Source: Proteocatella sphenisci DSM 23131 (GTDB taxonomy: Bacteria; Bacillota; Clostridia; Peptostreptococcales; Filifactoraceae). Taken from it: a stretch of DNA of 64,000 nt. The stretch's first letter is position 1. The number at the start of each line of letters is the position of its first letter. The notes beneath the pieces were generated by a model that saw only the letters and a program-made list of their open reading frames with translations, did not search any database and was not told where the DNA came from. The position numbers were made by a program, and so were the translations under genes. Of the stretch, positions 61,634 through 64,000 are shown in pieces. The DNA lies in assembly GCF_000423525.1 (NCBI RefSeq), contig NZ_AUID01000010.1:26873-90872 (forward strand). Reading direction: 5' to 3'.

Positions 61634-62080
61634 ATGGAACTATCAACAAAATATTTTGACAAAATCTCTGTTTCAGAGAAAGATATAATTAGATTTGAAC
61701 ATGGATTGTTTGGATTTGAAACACTCAAGGAGCATATTCTCATAAGTTTTGAACCAGGCAATGATAATCTTATGTGCCTTCAAAGTGTTCAGGACAGTGA
61801 GCTTGCCTTTATTCTCATGAATCCTTTTAATCTTAAAAAAGATTATTCACCGATCTTGACTGATTCGGATATTAGGGAACTTGAGATAAAAGATGATACA
61901 GAAGGAGTGCTATACTATGCTGTTTGCGTGGTTAAAGACGATGTATCAGAGAGTACAGTAAATCTCAAATGCCCTCTTGTAATAAATCCTCAAAGTCAGG
62001 CTGCAAAACAGCTGATCCTTGACGATGAGAGATACAGCTTCAGGCATAGCCTCCAAAAGCTTATGGAAGGGGATGTCTAA
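61634..62080 (+). CDS. fliW: Flagellar assembly factor FliW
   Basis: A 148-residue protein that holds CsrA and senses free flagellin. Conserved parts: ISVSEKDIIRFEHGLFGFE, SFEPGNDNLMCLQSVQDSEL, and NLKCPLVINPQSQAAKQLIL. I start at ATG 61634 with AGGGGAGAG upstream; the frame begins at 61613. Its stop is two bases before csrA. Confidence 0.94.
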   Translation: MELSTKYFDKISVSEKDIIRFEHGLFGFETLKEHILISFEPGNDNLMCLQSVQDSELAFILMNPFNLKKDYSPILTDSDIRELEIKDDTEGVLYYAVCVVKDDVSESTVNLKCPLVINPQSQAAKQLILDDERYSFRHSLQKLMEGDV

Positions 62081-62082
62081 TA

Positions 62083-62331
62083 ATGCTCGTACTGCATAGA
62101 AAAAAAGGAGAATCGCTTATAATAAATGACAATATAAAAATCACCATTGTCGATATCAGTGGAGAAAAAGTCAAAATAGCAGTAGAAGCTCCCAGAGAAA
62201 TACCAGTGCTTAGGTCAGAACTCGTAAATGCGGCGCAGGCAAACAAAGAAGCGGCAAGCAGCGAAAACAAAATCTCGGCTACAGATATACGAAATGTACT
62301 GGGAATCAAAAAAAACAAGTCAGAACAATAA
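62083..62331 (+). CDS. csrA: Translational regulator CsrA
   Basis: An 82-residue RNA-binding protein. MLVLHRKKGESLIINDNIKI is the family start, EKVKIAVEAPREIPVLRSEL follows, and the tail after residue 55 is a lysine-rich extension of about 25 residues. It represses flagellin translation in Bacillus, relieved by FliW encoded just before it. No flagellin gene lies in the window to inspect for its target. Confidence 0.95.
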   Translation: MLVLHRKKGESLIINDNIKITIVDISGEKVKIAVEAPREIPVLRSELVNAAQANKEAASSENKISATDIRNVLGIKKNKSEQ

Positions 62332-62354
62332 TTTCACAGAAGGAGAATTAAAAA

Positions 62355-63821
62355 ATGAATCTCAAAGAAATGAGCATCCAGGGGCTGATGAAGCTTATTT
62401 TCACAGTGCTTATAGGATTAAGTGCAATAAACACCTTTGTCATTATAGGAGCAGGAACAAGAGGGGGAGGGCTTGAGTCTAACATACCACTTATTATTGC
62501 TGTAACAGTAAACCTTATATTTATCATAGCGTTTTCCGTGCTCAGCCTTTATGTAATAAGAAAAAGAGTAATTAACCCTCTTGATCAGCTTGAAAGCGAC
62601 ATGCAAGAAATATCAAAAGGAAATCTCAGTACAAGGATAAGACACGAGTCAAAAGATGAATTTGGAAAATTTGCAGACGATTTCAGAGCGCTGCTATCAG
62701 TGATAAGAGAATATATAAGTGGAATACAAAGGCTTGCAACTCAGATGGCGGATGGAGACTTTGACATTGAGTTCAAGAATGACAGTATAGGAGACTTCAA
62801 GGTCATAGACACTTCGTTTCAAAATCTCTCATCAAGTCTTGGAAATATGATACATCAGATAAACGAATCATTTTCGCAGGTTTCATCAGGTTCTACTCAA
62901 GTAGCAGACGGTGCGCAAATGCTTTCACAGGGTGCTACGGAGCAAGCGAGCGCCATAGAACAGCTTTCGGCAGCGATACAGGAGATATCAGATCAGATAA
63001 ACCAGAATGCAGAAAGTGCAAATACAGCAAACCAGAAAGTTGCAAATCTGGGCTCAGAAATTGAGCAGAGTAACTCTCAGATGGAAGAGATGATGAGCGC
63101 TATGAGTGAAATAAATCATACCTCCTCAGAAATAGGGAAGATAATAAAGACAATAGAAGACATTGCATTTCAGACCAACATACTTGCCCTCAATGCCGCA
63201 GTAGAGGCAGCAAGAGCAGGCAGTGCAGGAAAAGGCTTTGCAGTAGTTGCTGATGAGGTAAGAAACCTTGCAAACAAGAGTGCTGAAGCGGCAAAAAATA
63301 CTACTGTACTTATCCAGAGCTCTATAAAGGCAGTAGATAAAGGAACCAAGATTGCAAGTGAAACAGCGAGACTTCTCGAGAATATAGAAAGTGGTTCAAG
63401 AGATATAGTTGAAAATGTAGATCAAATATCACATAAATCTCAAGAACAGGCAGTCTCAGTAAGGCAGGTAACAGATGGAATAGACCAGATATCATCTGTT
63501 GTCCAGATGAACTCAGCTACCTCAGAAGAAGCAGCCGCGGCGAGTCAAGAGCTTTCAAGTCAGGCTCATCTTATGAAATCTGAACTGGAAAAATTCAGAT
63601 ACAGAAAGGGTGGACATACATCAAAACCAGCTGCGCCAAAGACAGAGTTAAGATCGGTGCCTAAAAAAGAAACAAAGCCGTCAGCAAAGCCAAGAGCAGC
63701 AGTTTCAAATCCAGTTCCAAAACCAGCAATTTCCAAATTAGCTCCAAAACAGTTTTCTAAACCAGTTGAAAAAGTGAGTGCGACTTCAACAGGGGTAATA
63801 TTTAATCCGGACAAATATTAG
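62355..63821 (+). CDS. Methyl-accepting chemotaxis protein with minimal sensor region
   Basis: A 488-residue receptor with two N-terminal membrane segments (about 12-32 and 41-67) separated by fewer than ten residues, so no extracellular sensor domain. HAMP follows ([20 protein letters not shown] onward), and the signalling hairpin core [20 protein letters not shown] is the same as in the receptor at 50003. The C-terminal 65 residues are a Lys/Pro/Ala/Ser-rich tail. AAGGAG precedes the ATG. It is the last gene in the csrA operon, followed by terminators. It may sense membrane or cytoplasmic state. Confidence 0.9.
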   Translation: MNLKEMSIQGLMKLIFTVLIGLSAINTFVIIGAGTRGGGLESNIPLIIAVTVNLIFIIAFSVLSLYVIRKRVINPLDQLESDMQEISKGNLSTRIRHESKDEFGKFADDFRALLSVIREYISGIQRLATQMADGDFDIEFKNDSIGDFKVIDTSFQNLSSSLGNMIHQINESFSQVSSGSTQVADGAQMLSQGATEQASAIEQLSAAIQEISDQINQNAESANTANQKVANLGSEIEQSNSQMEEMMSAMSEINHTSSEIGKIIKTIEDIAFQTNILALNAAVEAARAGSAGKGFAVVADEVRNLANKSAEAAKNTTVLIQSSIKAVDKGTKIASETARLLENIESGSRDIVENVDQISHKSQEQAVSVRQVTDGIDQISSVVQMNSATSEEAAAASQELSSQAHLMKSELEKFRYRKGGHTSKPAAPKTELRSVPKKETKPSAKPRAAVSNPVPKPAISKLAPKQFSKPVEKVSATSTGVIFNPDKY

Positions 63822-63872
63822 AAAAGTATAAATATAGAAATACAATGAATAAAATATAATATGCACAAAAAA

Positions 63873-63926
63873 GGGGCTGTCGGGAAATAGCCCCCAAAGA
63901 AAAAAAGCGACTAGTTCGCTTTTTTT
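63873..63926 (+). terminator. Two hairpins after the last chemoreceptor, the second a strong terminator
   Basis: GGGGCT (63873-63878) pairs with AGCCCC (63889-63894). Just after it, AAAAAAGCGA (63901-63910) pairs perfectly with TCGCTTTTTT (63916-63925) over a 5-base loop, with a T-run: an intrinsic terminator. The last 75 bases of the window are AT-rich and show no gene. Confidence 0.8.
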
Positions 63927-64000
63927 AATGCAAAAAAAAGCAAAAAAAAATGACAAAATATATTGCCATCTTTTCCCGTTATATTTTATAATATAACTAC

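Noticed and set aside
1..64000. tRNA, rRNA or prophage genes
   Set aside because: I saw no tRNA-like cloverleaf with CCA context, no rRNA sequence and no phage structural or integrase genes.

Overview
The window looks like a chromosomal segment of a low-GC, motile, anaerobic Firmicute of the class Clostridia. A relative of the Peptostreptococcales/Tissierellales is my guess, but no rRNA is present to settle it. The evidence is an AT-rich sequence with heavy AGA/AGG (Arg) and ATA (Ile) codon use, strong AGGAGG-type ribosome binding sites with many TTG/GTG starts, FliY and CheC/CheD/CheV chemotaxis, the FliW-CsrA pair, a clostridial-type cellulose locus and a tungstate transporter.

Layout. 1-8108 (+): an exopolysaccharide operon with a CotH-like protein (cut by the window edge), an MBOAT O-acyltransferase, a DHHW/AlgX-like protein, a ComEC-type metallo-hydrolase, a BcsA-like cellulose synthase with a PilZ domain, and a GH5 endoglucanase. 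8148-13866 (-): a four-gene exporter operon (heterodimeric ABC pair plus two HlyD-type adaptors), with a divergent TetR regulator at 14089. 14746-16929 (+): CCA-adding enzyme and an EamA transporter. 17047-19581 (+): tungstate ABC transporter (tupBCA) with an attenuator-like leader and a LysM-fused binding protein. 19634-19986: AT-rich promoter region.

19987-44430 (+): one continuous run of 31 flagellar and chemotaxis genes, from a PilZ protein through flgB, fliE-K, flgD, flgE, motAB, fliM, cheY, flgC, fliY, fliOPQR, flhB, flhA, fliA, flgF/G and cheC/D/V. The order departs from the Bacillus/Clostridium norm: flgC and cheY sit between fliM and fliY, and fliL, flhF and flhG are absent.

44500-49906 is an accessory stretch: a DUF4143 ATPase with an elaborate promoter, a ComFB-domain protein and a ParA ATPase divergent from fliS, a C39-like peptidase, and an orphan FtsE-like ATPase. 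50003-53775 (-): a chemoreceptor, a soluble FlhB-C-like protein and a FliK-like protein. 53882-63821 (+): cheA, cheW, cheR, a receiver-less cheB, flgN, flgK, flgL, a DUF6470 gene, fliW, csrA and a second chemoreceptor.

The parts fit a switch between motility and a sessile state. The cellulose synthase has an intact PilZ c-di-GMP motif. The first gene of the flagellar operon is a PilZ-family protein with one motif altered. A ComFB domain (a family reported to bind cyclic dinucleotides) sits beside a ParA ATPase where polar flagellar positioning genes are missing. No GGDEF or EAL enzyme lies inside the window. I consider the ParA-ComFB pair the best candidate for an undescribed system here.
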